From a virus: a DNA stretch of 40,735 nt. How positions within the stretch are numbered: the first letter of the stretch is position 1; each line of letters starts with the position of its first letter. A program made the position numbers and the translations under genes. The stretch is from IMG/VR virus record IMGVR_UViG_3300036859_000318, positions 1-40,735 of that record; one strand, 5' to 3'. This document shows positions 6,576 to 13,384 of this stretch, one piece after another. The notes beneath the pieces were generated by a model. It was not told the origin of the DNA, did not search any database, and saw nothing but the letters and a program-made list of their open reading frames with translations.

Positions 6576-6772
6576 CAGCGTGCTCGCTTGTCGTGTTCCT
6601 GCTTGACGGCGACGAAAACACCGGGGTCGGGAACGTTGACGACAATCTCGCCGTCCGCCGGTTCGATGTCGCCAGTGCTCCATTCCATGATGTCCATCTT
6701 TCGCAGTTTCGGGTTGTTGAGAACCTTGCGGGCTCCCGCTAAAATCGCGCGCTCCAACGTCGCCATGCTCAT
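6575..6772 (-). CDS. Small hypothetical early protein
   Basis: A 65-aa protein: helical start (MSMATLERAILAGARKVLNN), then a short acidic section and a beta-like section (DGEIVVNVPDPGVFVAVKQE). The ATG at 6772 has GAGAGGAG just upstream and lies three bases after the preceding stop. No family is recognised. Confidence 0.65.
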   Translation of the reverse strand: MSMATLERAILAGARKVLNNPKLRKMDIMEWSTGDIEPADGEIVVNVPDPGVFVAVKQEHDKRAR

Positions 6773-6775
6773 AAT

Positions 6776-7051
6776 TCACTCCTCTCTAGAATCGTGTCTA
6801 GTAAATGTCCAACCGCCGTAGCATTTCCCGTCATCCGTCGCGTCGTCGAAGGGTCGCGGCGGCGAGCAGTTCTCGCACGGCGGGATGATGAATCGTTCGC
6901 GTTCCGGGAAATCCAAGGTACCGTGGCAATCGCACGGGCATTCCGTCGCGTGGACGTACGCGCTCGGTTCGTCATATGAGTCAGACATATCCCGTGCGAG
7001 TTCGCGGGCTTGCTGGAGTGTGGCGCGGGTCATACCTTTCGCTTCAGCCAT
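6776..7051 (-). CDS. Small Cys-rich early protein
   Basis: A 91-aa protein with a helical N-terminus (TRATLQQARELARDMSDSYD) and a Cys/His cluster (CPCDCHGTLDFPERER, then PPCENCSPP and a late Cys), consistent with a small zinc-binding domain. The start at 7051 has AGAAGG about eight bases upstream; an ATG at 7033 is an alternative. Second gene of the left operon. No family is recognised. Confidence 0.6.
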   Translation of the reverse strand: MAEAKGMTRATLQQARELARDMSDSYDEPSAYVHATECPCDCHGTLDFPERERFIIPPCENCSPPRPFDDATDDGKCYGGWTFTRHDSREE

Positions 7052-7099
7052 TCGGCGACCTTCTTTTCTGAACCCCACGCAGCGGAGGGGACATCGTTA

Positions 7100-7288
7100 T
7101 TACGCGACGATGTGCGGCAGCGCGGGGCCGTTCCGTTCGTCCGCTGCGCCGATCGCATCGCGGAGGTTGTTCGTCAGGACCGCGTAGAGAAAGTGGCCCG
7201 GCGGCAAGCCGTACGTCACGTAGCCCTCGATGCATTCTTTCGTGATCGGCGGGATGAGACTCGAATTCGGTGGCCAGTTCGTTGCCAT
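7100..7288 (-). CDS. First gene of the left early operon, small conserved phage-type protein
   Basis: A 62-aa protein. Its core, GYVTYGLPPGHFLYAVLTNN followed by LRDAIGAADERN, matches a widespread type of short phage protein (I..Yv..G.ppG.Fl.aVL.NDL..A...AD..N) whose role is unknown. The ATG at 7288 has GGAGGG five bases upstream and lies about 12 bases from the predicted start of the strong leftward promoter. That makes it among the first products after infection if the promoter acts early. Confidence 0.75.
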   Translation of the reverse strand: MATNWPPNSSLIPPITKECIEGYVTYGLPPGHFLYAVLTNNLRDAIGAADERNGPALPHIVA

Positions 7289-7307
7289 GTGACCCTCCAC
7301 GCAGAGC

Positions 7308-7336
7308 AATGTATGCGATCCAGAGCGCGATGTCAA
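7308..7336 (-). promoter_or_regulatory. Leftward early promoter
   Basis: On the minus strand TTGACA (7331-7336, perfect) and TACATT (7308-7313, four of six) are separated by 17 bases. Predicted transcription begins near 7301, just before the Shine-Dalgarno site of the gene at 7288. Host sigma70-type RNA polymerase would be expected to use it. Confidence 0.7.
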
Positions 7337-7351
7337 GCAAGAAGATTGGAC

Positions 7352-7380
7352 TTGACAAATCCAGAACGAGCGCGCACGAT
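7352..7380 (+). promoter_or_regulatory. Rightward early promoter, possibly leaderless
   Basis: TTGACA (7352-7357, perfect) and CACGAT (7375-7380, three of six) lie 17 bases apart. The ATG at 7387 begins six bases after the -10 and has no Shine-Dalgarno site, so the first gene may be translated from a leaderless message. The weak -10 suggests dependence on an activator. It stands back to back with the leftward promoter. Confidence 0.5.
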
Positions 7381-7386
7381 GCGCCG

Positions 7387-7641
7387 ATGAAGGCAAAAAC
7401 CGTCAACGGCTACACCATCGAGAAGGGCATCCCATTGCCGCGCGGCGGCAAGGGTGGGAGTGGGCGAAAGTATCCGTGGCGCGACATGGAGATCGGGGAA
7501 TCGGTTCTGATTTCGTGCGACGACGGAGAGACACCAGCGAAGGTTGTCGCCCGCCTTGGCGCGTCGCTAGCGTACGCCGCACCGCGGAAGTTCACGCGTC
7601 GTCGCGAAAAGCGCGGCGTGCGCGTCTGGAGAATTGCATGA
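7387..7641 (+). CDS. First gene of the right early operon, conserved phage-type protein
   Basis: An 84-aa protein (GYTIEKGIPLPRGGKGG, GRKYPWRDMEIGESVLIS, then KFTRRREKRGVRVWRIA). The layout Y.iekgiPlP....g....YPw..M.vGeSf......... kF.tR.e..GvrVWRi recurs in many phage small proteins of unknown function. No Shine-Dalgarno site precedes the ATG, in line with a leaderless start. The stop overlaps the next ATG (ATGA). Confidence 0.75.
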   Translation: MKAKTVNGYTIEKGIPLPRGGKGGSGRKYPWRDMEIGESVLISCDDGETPAKVVARLGASLAYAAPRKFTRRREKRGVRVWRIA

Positions 7642-7832
7642 ACACTCCGAAAATCGAACCGGGCGAAACGCGCGTGATCGTGACCGCGGTCGGTAGCACG
7701 ATGGCGGGCGAAAGTGGGACGGTTGTCGAGATTGATCGCCGTGTCACGCATTCATGTAGGGTGCAACTCGACCTTGACAGTGACGACATCGGGACGTGGT
7801 TTGCGCCGGATGAGCTGCGGGTGATTTCGTGA
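7638..7832 (+). CDS. Small beta-rich protein
   Basis: A 64-aa protein (GETRVIVTAVGSTMAGESGT, VVEIDRRVTHSCRVQLDLDS, then WFAPDELRVIS). The pattern of two strands around a Gly-rich turn, ending in W[F/Y].P.ELR.I, is that of SH3-like or KOW-like small barrels. Function unknown. ATGA overlap with the previous gene and GTGA with the next. Confidence 0.65.
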   Translation: MNTPKIEPGETRVIVTAVGSTMAGESGTVVEIDRRVTHSCRVQLDLDSDDIGTWFAPDELRVIS

Positions 7833-8062
7833 CCACACCGAACGACAAGCCCGCGACCGCGCAGAGTGAACGACTCCAGCACTCGTCGCTCGTCAGCGCT
7901 CATTTGCGTTTCTACAAGGCTGCGCACTTTCGGCACGACGACTTCTGCGACGCCTGCCACGTCAAGTTCTTCAATGAAGATCGCGTGTCGGTTCGCACGA
8001 CCGAGTGGCACACTCTCATGATTCACGCTGGCTGCAAGGAATTGGTGGTGACACATGATTGA
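7829..8062 (+). CDS. Small protein with Cys/His motif
   Basis: A 77-aa protein starting at GTG (GTGA overlap). The centre holds FRHDDFCDACHVKFFNEDRV and later HTLMIHAGCKELV, so CxxCH plus a distant His and Cys could form one zinc site. Unknown function. Confidence 0.6.
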   Translation: MTTPNDKPATAQSERLQHSSLVSAHLRFYKAAHFRHDDFCDACHVKFFNEDRVSVRTTEWHTLMIHAGCKELVVTHD

Positions 8063-8273
8063 AGATGCCGAATTGGTTCACCAACTCGAAATCGCAGCGG
8101 ACAACGAGATGCTGCCGGACCCGATGAAGCGATTGGCCGGAGACGCCGCCGACCGCATCGAAGCGCTGTCCGCCCGTTGCTGTGTCCGCGAATCCCACTA
8201 CGACGATCAGGGCTTTGTAGTGTGCGAGCGCCACGGAACGGACAGTGCCGGTGGAGAGGGGCAGACGAAATGA
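8055..8273 (+). CDS. Small helical protein
   Basis: A 72-aa protein: MIEDAELVHQLEIAADNEML, then AGDAADRIEALSARCC and VVCERHG. The helix LAGDAADRIEAL resembles the short L..AAD.Ie.L helix common in small phage proteins of unknown role. The start overlaps the previous gene by eight bases. Confidence 0.6.
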   Translation: MIEDAELVHQLEIAADNEMLPDPMKRLAGDAADRIEALSARCCVRESHYDDQGFVVCERHGTDSAGGEGQTK

Positions 8274-8455
8274 CCAATGAATGCCCGCACTGCAAGCACA
8301 CAGAAACCTCATTCACATCCTGTGTTTCGGGGATAATCCTGTTGATCATATGGGCAGTAACAAGCGTTTATGGCACGTGGTTCGTGGCGTCAACGCTAGC
8401 GCGCTTGGATGTCATCGAGGCGCACCTCAACATCAAGAAAGTACCAGCGAAATGA
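8270..8455 (+). CDS. Small membrane protein with N-terminal CxxC
   Basis: A 61-aa protein. Its N-terminus is MTNECPHCKHTETSF with a CxxC pair, followed by a hydrophobic segment at about residues 19-39 (VSGIILLIIWAVTSVYGTWF) and a short helical tail ending KKVPAK. ATGA overlaps on both sides. Unknown function. Confidence 0.6.
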   Translation: MTNECPHCKHTETSFTSCVSGIILLIIWAVTSVYGTWFVASTLARLDVIEAHLNIKKVPAK

Positions 8456-8592
8456 TCCGCCCGCAACACCCACTCCGCGGCCTATCGCTCGTCGATCGAG
8501 CGCTTGTGCTGTGGCGGTACCATCTGGAGCAGCAGGAGAAACGCGATGCGGAACGGAAGCGAACGGCCGCTCAGCGGAGAGCGAGGAAGTGA
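8452..8592 (+). CDS. Tiny highly charged helical protein
   Basis: A 46-aa protein (MIRPQHPLRGLSLVDRALVL, then a long charged helix, YHLEQQEKRDAERKRTAAQR). Unknown function. The ATGA overlap with the previous gene supports the start. Confidence 0.5.
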   Translation: MIRPQHPLRGLSLVDRALVLWRYHLEQQEKRDAERKRTAAQRRARK

Positions 8593-8594
8593 TC

Positions 8595-8804
8595 ATGAAC
8601 CTGCAACAAACTAGAGCGGGGAAAGCAAACGATGGTCGCTTGGTACCAAACTGGCCGGTCGTGTGTGTTGGCGGCGAGATCGTAATGGCCGGAGTGAACT
8701 CCGGAGTGATGCATGACGAGGACGAACCACGAACTGTCGGCCGGTGGTTCAAGTTGTACTACTGTCCAAATCACGCGGGCAGCAGAGGCGTTCGCCGCAA
8801 TTAA
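8595..8804 (+). CDS. Small hypothetical protein
   Basis: A 69-aa protein (NLQQTRAGKANDGRLVPNWP, then VVCVGGEIVMAGVNSG, ending in a basic tail with one Cys/His). GAGGAAG lies upstream of the ATG. The function is not recognised. Confidence 0.5.
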   Translation: MNLQQTRAGKANDGRLVPNWPVVCVGGEIVMAGVNSGVMHDEDEPRTVGRWFKLYYCPNHAGSRGVRRN

Positions 8805-8839
8805 AGATGACGACGACGGAACGGTAAAGCGAGGAAGCG

Positions 8840-9007
8840 ATGAGCAGATTGATAGCAGTTTACGCAACGGTGTTCGCAGTGACGTTTATGTTGACGTGGG
8901 TCTACGTCGATACGATAGGCCCGTTCACGCCAGCACTATTCCTCATCTGGGTTGCTGTGCTGGCGATCCACGGGTCCATTGCGGTATTGCGGATGCATAC
9001 GACATGA
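8840..9007 (+). CDS. Two-segment membrane miniprotein
   Basis: A 55-aa frame beginning MSRLIAVYATVFAVTFMLTW, then a short polar turn (VYVDTIGPFTP), a second hydrophobic stretch (ALFLIWVAVLAIHGSIAVL) and a basic end. GAGGAAG precedes the ATG by two bases and the stop overlaps the next ATG as ATGA. The hairpin of two membrane helices is holin-like in shape, but position in an early operon argues against assuming lysis. A longer open frame at 8713 crosses this gene in another frame and is rejected as its coding start. Confidence 0.6.
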   Translation: MSRLIAVYATVFAVTFMLTWVYVDTIGPFTPALFLIWVAVLAIHGSIAVLRMHTT

Positions 9008-10221
9008 AGGCAGCCAAACTCTGCACCGTGCCGGGTTGCGGCAAGCCCGATGAGGCGGCAGTTCATATACCGCCGACAATGCGGCAACCCGATAATGACC
9101 AGCGGCATCATGTGTTTCAGCCGGACACGGAGCGCGCAATGACCACCATCACCACACCAACCCCCATCGACTGCCAAGGATGCCGCGAGGGATTTCCGAT
9201 CGTTGACGGCTTCCACCGCGGAGTATTACGTGCCATCGACCTGTCGCGCGAGGCAGTAATTCGGTGCACTGCTGCCGATCGGTCTGGAGCGCGACACCTG
9301 TCGTACTGTACGGCGTGTCTCAATCCAATGGTTGATGGACTGCGATGCACGTGCGGTACTCGGTCTGGAGCGCAGGCGAGCGGGCCATCCGACACGTTGC
9401 GTGACGCTGCTGAAATGCTGTGGGTTGTACTAGCGAATGTGAGCGGCGGCGATTGGACGCAGCAATCGGCTGAGTGGCAAGAATCGGCGGCGCGATGGAG
9501 GGAGAATTACTTCAAGGCCGCAGAGAATTTTGTAACCCAATCGTCCGCCGTGCCGTTTGCCCGCTGCACCGTACGCGTACATGACATGGCAGAAACGAGC
9601 GTGTGCGATAAGGTGCTGCCGTGTCCCGACCATCCCGCTCAGCGACCGCATCTACTTGAGCGTACAAGCGCGTTCGGTGAGGCTTTCGTGGGTACCTGTA
9701 AGCTGTGCGGGACTACCGGTCTGCGTGCCAGTCAGGTAGTTGAAATCTGTGGTGGCCCTCGCGTCGTATCTGGCGTATCGACAGAGCGGGCCGCGCCGCG
9801 GTCTATCTGTGAATGGTGCGGATACGACGTGAGCCTACTCCCGGCTACGCGCGAGGAAGCGTTAAGACGTGCGCAATGCCACAGCAGCATCGAGCCGCAG
9901 GAGGCGCTTTGTGGACCGCACGTATGCGTAGACGATCTAGTGATGGCGATGTGCGCGTGCTTCCAAGGTGGGTTCCCGGGACTTGTGTACGCCGCCGATG
10001 CCACATTCAAGAGTGGGACAGTACGACTCGGTACGCACACGTTCCGTGTGCGTCGCGCGGTGCCCGGTACTGGTTTCGCCTTCCCGTGCAACATGTGCAA
10101 CGGGAGCGGATGGCTGAGAATGCACCGCGAGACAGCGATTGATCTTGAATACCCGTTCCGTGAATTAAGGTGGACGGAACATACAACAGAGAAAGGACTG
10201 GGCAATGAACAGCCTTCATAA
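9004..10221 (+). CDS. 405-aa protein with an array of zinc-knuckle-like Cys motifs
   Basis: Starts MKAAKLCTVPGCGKPDEAAV at an ATGA overlap; an ATG at 9139 (MTTITTPTPIDC) is an alternative. At least five CxxC pairs are spread along it: CQGC, CTAC (then CTCG), CKLC, CEWC and CNMCNGSGW near the end, with further Cys and His between (CPDH, CGPHVC, CACF). One helical section lies in the middle (DAAEMLWVVLANV). This looks like a string of small treble-clef or ribbon modules, possibly formed by fusion of several tiny Cys-rich phage genes. Ligands, nucleic acid or protein, cannot be told. It is the largest gene of the right early operon. Confidence 0.6.
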   Translation: MKAAKLCTVPGCGKPDEAAVHIPPTMRQPDNDQRHHVFQPDTERAMTTITTPTPIDCQGCREGFPIVDGFHRGVLRAIDLSREAVIRCTAADRSGARHLSYCTACLNPMVDGLRCTCGTRSGAQASGPSDTLRDAAEMLWVVLANVSGGDWTQQSAEWQESAARWRENYFKAAENFVTQSSAVPFARCTVRVHDMAETSVCDKVLPCPDHPAQRPHLLERTSAFGEAFVGTCKLCGTTGLRASQVVEICGGPRVVSGVSTERAAPRSICEWCGYDVSLLPATREEALRRAQCHSSIEPQEALCGPHVCVDDLVMAMCACFQGGFPGLVYAADATFKSGTVRLGTHTFRVRRAVPGTGFAFPCNMCNGSGWLRMHRETAIDLEYPFRELRWTEHTTEKGLGNEQPS

Positions 10222-10396
10222 ACTAGCGGAACATGCCGACTGGTATCGATGGCCACCGCGCAAACTATGGCGTCGGTTGCTTGCGTGGTGTGATCGTCGC
10301 TGGACGACTAGGCCGAGCAAGGCCAATGACGTAGCGGCAACGGATCGAATCCACCCTGATAAGCCGCCGAAACCTCCGGGGCGGGAGTTTGCATGA
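10205..10396 (+). CDS. Small basic protein
   Basis: A 63-aa protein with a Trp/Arg-rich core (DWYRWPPRKLWRRLLAWCDR) and a Pro/Lys tail. It overlaps the previous gene by 17 bases, and its stop overlaps the next start (ATGA). Unknown function; the net positive charge suggests nucleic-acid or membrane contact. Confidence 0.5.
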   Translation: MNSLHKLAEHADWYRWPPRKLWRRLLAWCDRRWTTRPSKANDVAATDRIHPDKPPKPPGREFA

Positions 10397-11274
10397 TCGT
10401 GCCATCCGCCGAGCCGACGCCGAGATTTCCGTGGCCGGGCGGTCCGTTGACGCCATTGGCGATCCGAACGTTTCTAGCTGAGCACGTCGAGCGGAATGGC
10501 GGTCGCTTGGCTCACGGCCGCGCAGAAGAGGCGATCAGATTCCTCCTCTCCGAAATCGACCGCCGCGACGCCGATCTGCGCGCGAGGGATGAACGGAACG
10601 CGGAGCTGGAGCGGCGAGGGGGAGCGTGGAAGTGGGGAGCATGGAAGGAGCACGTACCAGTTACGAACGAGCAACACAATCCCGAGAGCGGATTGATTTC
10701 CGGCTTCTGTATTCGCTGCCGACGTCCGTGGCCGTGCATCTACTCTCCAGAATCGCCAGAGCCGATCAATCTAGCAGATGCACTGTCCGCCGCACGCGAA
10801 TCCGCCATCGACGTCACCAACCTCCGCGCTGCCGATCTGAAGTCGCTCGGCGAGGCGCGTGCCGAGATCGAACGGCTGAAGGCAGGCTTCCGCGATTACG
10901 AACGCAGAGCCGGTGACCAGCTTGCTGCCGCCGACAAGGAGCGGCTGAGCGACGCGGCGCTAACTGCTGTAGCTACCCGCATCTTTCAGCACGGCGGGCG
11001 ATTCGGGCACACCGTGAGTTGGTACGAAGAAGAACTCCGCGCCGCCCGCGGCACCGACTCAGCGAGCGAACCTGCGGCGGCTCGTACTGTTGATCGGATG
11101 ACGGTCGATATGTATTGCCGCGACATCAAGCAATGGGCGGACGATCTCGGCAACCCGCGGCTCCCGAAACGGGGAAGCGACGAACACAACGCTCTTTTGG
11201 ATGCGCGGTGGAACAAGCTGGCGTGGGACCATTTATCAGACATCAAGCGGCTCGGAGACGGAGGTCGAGAATGA
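10393..11274 (+). CDS. 293-aa coiled-coil protein with a central Cys motif
   Basis: Residues about 20-75 are helical and charged (EEAIRFLLSEIDRRDADLRA, then RDERNAELERRGG). A Cys section follows (GFCIRCRRPWPCIYSPE), then a long coiled coil (LGEARAEIERLKAGFRDYER and onward) and a C-terminal part with Trp/Asp (MYCRDIKQWADDLGNP; WNKLAWDHLSDIKRLGD). No family is recognised. ATGA overlaps on both sides. It may be an oligomer organised by the coiled coil. Confidence 0.6.
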   Translation: MIVPSAEPTPRFPWPGGPLTPLAIRTFLAEHVERNGGRLAHGRAEEAIRFLLSEIDRRDADLRARDERNAELERRGGAWKWGAWKEHVPVTNEQHNPESGLISGFCIRCRRPWPCIYSPESPEPINLADALSAARESAIDVTNLRAADLKSLGEARAEIERLKAGFRDYERRAGDQLAAADKERLSDAALTAVATRIFQHGGRFGHTVSWYEEELRAARGTDSASEPAAARTVDRMTVDMYCRDIKQWADDLGNPRLPKRGSDEHNALLDARWNKLAWDHLSDIKRLGDGGRE

Positions 11275-11369
11275 ACGCCCCAGACCAAATCCTCACACCG
11301 ATCACTCTCGCCGCAATCGCATGGGCCGCCCTCGTCGTATACGTCGGGCGGATCGGAGCCAAGCTGTGA
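11271..11369 (+). CDS. 32-aa single-pass membrane miniprotein
   Basis: MNAPDQILTPITLAAIAWAA, then LVVYVGRIGAKL: one hydrophobic helix with a basic C-terminus. It begins at an ATGA overlap and ends at a GTGA overlap, which supports it despite its size. Confidence 0.5.
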   Translation: MNAPDQILTPITLAAIAWAALVVYVGRIGAKL

Positions 11370-11650
11370 GCGCGCACGCCGGTCGTTGCATCTGCGGTCA
11401 CGATCTCGACGCACATAACGACATCACGAAGCGATGCTGCTTCAGGGTCACAGTCGGATTGGACACGGACGGCCTGCCGTATCCCGACCCGGATGAAGCC
11501 CCGAATCCGGTGAGCCGATTCTGTGACCTTTGCCCGCCGAGCGGATACACAGAGAGCGGCTTCGATCATTCGCTCTACGGCCGGATGTGGCCGCGCGAAG
11601 ATTGGATGACGGGATACGGAGAGCGTGAACGATGGGCTCCAGTGCCATGA
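11366..11650 (+). CDS. Small Cys/His-rich protein
   Basis: A 94-aa protein starting at GTG (GTGA overlap): GRCICGHDLDAHNDITKRCC near the N-terminus and RFCDLCPPSGY in the middle, a pattern for one or two zinc sites. The C.CGH....H......C opening is common in short actinobacterial and phage proteins of unknown role. The stop overlaps the next ATG. Confidence 0.6.
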   Translation: MSAHAGRCICGHDLDAHNDITKRCCFRVTVGLDTDGLPYPDPDEAPNPVSRFCDLCPPSGYTESGFDHSLYGRMWPREDWMTGYGERERWAPVP

Positions 11651-11736
11651 TCCTCTGGACCATCGTCATCGCCTGCGCGCTCGCCTGCTGGCCGCTGTGG
11701 GGTCCGGCGTTTTGGAGGCATCCTTGCGCGCCCTGA
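11647..11736 (+). CDS. 29-aa hydrophobic miniprotein
   Basis: MILWTIVIACALACWPLWGP followed by AFWRHPCAP. It starts at an ATGA overlap. Its coding region contains the GGAGG that serves the next start, a TTG, so it may act mainly as a translated leader for that gene. Low certainty because of size. Confidence 0.35.
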   Translation: MILWTIVIACALACWPLWGPAFWRHPCAP

Positions 11737-11939
11737 TCGTCCTGCTCGCGCTGTGCGCCATGTGGCTCGTCGGGATGGGCGGCTACGCGTGGCTCTGCGA
11801 CTACTGGCCGCGGCACTGTCAGGCTTGCTGGTTGGATCGCGAAAGGAACGCGCGCAAGGGGACGGCGAGAGGCGCGCGGACGAGCGTCCTGATGAAACAC
11901 CGATGTTGGTCGTGGTGGCGGGAACTTCATGCGAGCTAA
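11724..11939 (+). CDS. Small membrane protein with Cys motif
   Basis: A 71-aa protein starting at TTG with GGAGG five bases upstream. A hydrophobic N-terminal helix (LRALIVLLALCAMWLVGMGG) is followed by CDYWPRHCQACW and a basic tail. Another frame across 11753-11989 is also open, and the choice rests on the hydrophobic helix and Shine-Dalgarno site. Confidence 0.4.
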   Translation: MRALIVLLALCAMWLVGMGGYAWLCDYWPRHCQACWLDRERNARKGTARGARTSVLMKHRCWSWWRELHAS

Positions 11940-11988
11940 GCGACGTGGGTGGCGATGTGCTGAAGTGCCGCGCGGATCGGAGCGAGTG

Positions 11989-12255
11989 ATGATTGCCACG
12001 ATAACGATTCCCGAAGATGTGATTGAGGATCTTGCGGCCGAAGTGCTGCGAGCACGAGCGAAGTTCCCGCGCAACCGACTCCTGACCGTTGCCGCGCTGG
12101 AGGAACTGGGGGAACTCGCTGCCGCTCAACTCCAACAACTCCCCAAAGCGGAGATACGCCGCGAAGCAATTCAGGCGATGGCGATACTCGTCCGGATCAT
12201 CACGGAAGGCGACGCGACGCTTGAAGGGCTCGACGCTGAGGCATCGCAGAAGTGA
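11989..12255 (+). CDS. MazG-like nucleotide pyrophosphohydrolase-type protein
   Basis: An 88-aa protein. The section ARAKFPRNRLLTVAALEELG, then ELAAAQLQQ, shows the EExxE metal-binding helix of all-alpha NTP pyrophosphohydrolases (MazG superfamily). The second helix follows as REAIQAMAILVRIITEGD, with the first Glu present and the usual Asp position less clear. Phage relatives of this short type are common and are thought to trim noncanonical or alarmone nucleotides. The ATG at 11989 forms TGATG with a stop in another frame; an in-frame ATG at 11929 is possible. Confidence 0.65.
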   Translation: MIATITIPEDVIEDLAAEVLRARAKFPRNRLLTVAALEELGELAAAQLQQLPKAEIRREAIQAMAILVRIITEGDATLEGLDAEASQK

Positions 12256-12268
12256 GCAGGAGGATTCG

Positions 12269-12385
12269 ATGGTCTGGTGGATTGCTGGCGCGTTCGCGCT
12301 CGGGATGTTCGTCGGCGCGTTTATCTGGAATGCGATATTGAATCGCGCGGCAGAGAACGCATTCCGTAGTTTTTTCGGATGGTGA
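12269..12385 (+). CDS. 38-aa single-pass membrane miniprotein
   Basis: MVWWIAGAFALGMFVGAFIW, then NAILNRAAENAFRSFFGW: one Gly/Ala-rich membrane helix and an amphipathic tail. AGGAGGA lies five bases before the ATG. Unknown function. Confidence 0.5.
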   Translation: MVWWIAGAFALGMFVGAFIWNAILNRAAENAFRSFFGW

Positions 12386-12388
12386 ACG

Positions 12389-12721
12389 ATGAAACGATTC
12401 TGGATTAGTTGGGTTTCGACCGAGGAGGACTACCGACCGCTGCACGATCCTCCGAACGAGGCGATACTTGGTTGGTGGTGTTCTGGCGAAGACGCTGGCG
12501 GACGGGCGATTCTAGTCGCATGGGTGCAGGCAAGGCACATGGCGCTCGCTGTTCTTGCGATAGCGGAAGATTGGCCGGAAACGAAGCAGCAGAAAGAGTG
12601 GCGATTCGACGATGAAGTGCCGATGAGCTGGCGTCCTACCGATCGCTTCCCTTTGGAACCGTGGATGAAGAAGCGAGTGGGGACCGCGGCCACGAAGCAC
12701 AGGAAAGGACGAAAACTGTGA
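12389..12721 (+). CDS. Conserved phage-type hypothetical protein, last clear gene of the right early operon
   Basis: A 110-aa protein of a pattern seen in many phages: FWISW near the start, then WWCSGEDAGGRAILVAWVQA, an Ala-rich helix, EWRFDDEVPMSWRPTDRFPL and EPWMKKR. The function of this group is not known. A basic tail (KHRKGRKL) ends the protein. About 100 bases of convergent spacer without a clear terminator separate it from the late operon. Confidence 0.7.
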   Translation: MKRFWISWVSTEEDYRPLHDPPNEAILGWWCSGEDAGGRAILVAWVQARHMALAVLAIAEDWPETKQQKEWRFDDEVPMSWRPTDRFPLEPWMKKRVGTAATKHRKGRKL

Positions 12722-12821
12722 ACGTATCGGCTCGCCGCCTCCGCGATGACTCCTGACGCCCTTCAACTTCGGATTGCTCGTCACCGCGTAACGGCTGATC
12801 CCCTCGCGAGCAAGGATACCA

Positions 12822-13229
12822 CTACTCCTCATCCTTCGGCGGCGCGGGCGTCAGCAGCGCAGCCTGAACCGCCGCAGCGCTGTCAATTGCGATCGTCTTC
12901 GCGTCCTTGAGTGCGCTGATCTCGTTTCTCATGCCACGGATCTTCTCAGCGTCTACCGCCGCGAGCGATTCGAGATGCTTCGTGTGACCGTTTACCTGAG
13001 TCGCAATCTCGTCGGTCTTCCTAGCGGCCGCCGCAATCTCCGCATGTACTGCTGCGGCGAGCAACGTGCCGAGGCCGATTACGACAGGGACCATGACGCC
13101 GATGATGGTAGTGATCAGCGACGTGTTGTCCGCGTCCGGGCGCAGCCACGTGATCCCAAGCACGAAGCCAACCGTGATGATACACGTTGCTAAAAGTCCA
13201 GCGATGAGAAGCGGCACCTTACCAGTCAT
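12822..13229 (-). CDS. Two-segment membrane protein with coiled coil (lysis-region candidate)
   Basis: A 135-aa protein starting MTGKVPLLIAGLLATCIITV. A first membrane helix lies at about residues 5-27, a short polar loop (WLRPDADNTS) follows, and a second helix spans about 36-62 (LITTIIGVMVPVVIGLGTLL). A coiled coil comes next (HTKHLESLAAVDAEKIRGMR), then an Ala/Pro tail ending KDEE. The ATG at 13229 overlaps the upstream stop (ATGA). Small membrane proteins at the end of a late operon are often holins, but no endolysin is adjacent. Last gene of the late operon. Confidence 0.55.
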   Translation of the reverse strand: MTGKVPLLIAGLLATCIITVGFVLGITWLRPDADNTSLITTIIGVMVPVVIGLGTLLAAAVHAEIAAAARKTDEIATQVNGHTKHLESLAAVDAEKIRGMRNEISALKDAKTIAIDSAAAVQAALLTPAPPKDEE

Positions 13230-13375
13230 TTTGGCCAGTGTAGCAGCAGATAGACGAGCGCGGCGCACGCGAGTCCGCCCCACCCGAGACGGAAGCGCGG
13301 AGCGTCAATGCCGAACGTCTGGAGCAGCAGAAGCACGAAGCACGCAACGAGCAGGATCGAAATGAAAAGCGACAT
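13226..13375 (-). CDS. 49-aa two-segment membrane protein
   Basis: MSLFISILLVACFVLLLLQT, a short loop (FGIDAPRFRLGW) and GGLACAALVYLLLHWPK. The loop-plus-second-helix arrangement (prn.GW.GLA....L) is common in tiny phage membrane proteins of unknown role. The stop overlaps the next ATG as ATGA. A holin-like function is possible from size and place only. Confidence 0.55.
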   Translation of the reverse strand: MSLFISILLVACFVLLLLQTFGIDAPRFRLGWGGLACAALVYLLLHWPK

Positions 13376-13384
13376 GGCAGTCTC

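Noticed and set aside
8713-9003. Upstream extension of the 405-aa protein to 502 aa
   Set aside because: The extra 97 residues overlap two better supported genes, including the 55-aa membrane protein with its own ribosome site, and read as low-quality sequence.
11753-11989. 78-aa frame ending at the MazG-like start (TGATG)
   Set aside because: It competes with the 71-aa membrane protein that has a good ribosome site. Only the last 28 codons look protein-like, so it was left out, though a tiny gene at its end is possible.
12746-12910. 54-aa plus-strand frame after the right early operon
   Set aside because: It has no ribosome site, its second half is a shadow of the convergent minus-strand gene, and the composition is Ser/Pro/Arg-rich as in random frames.
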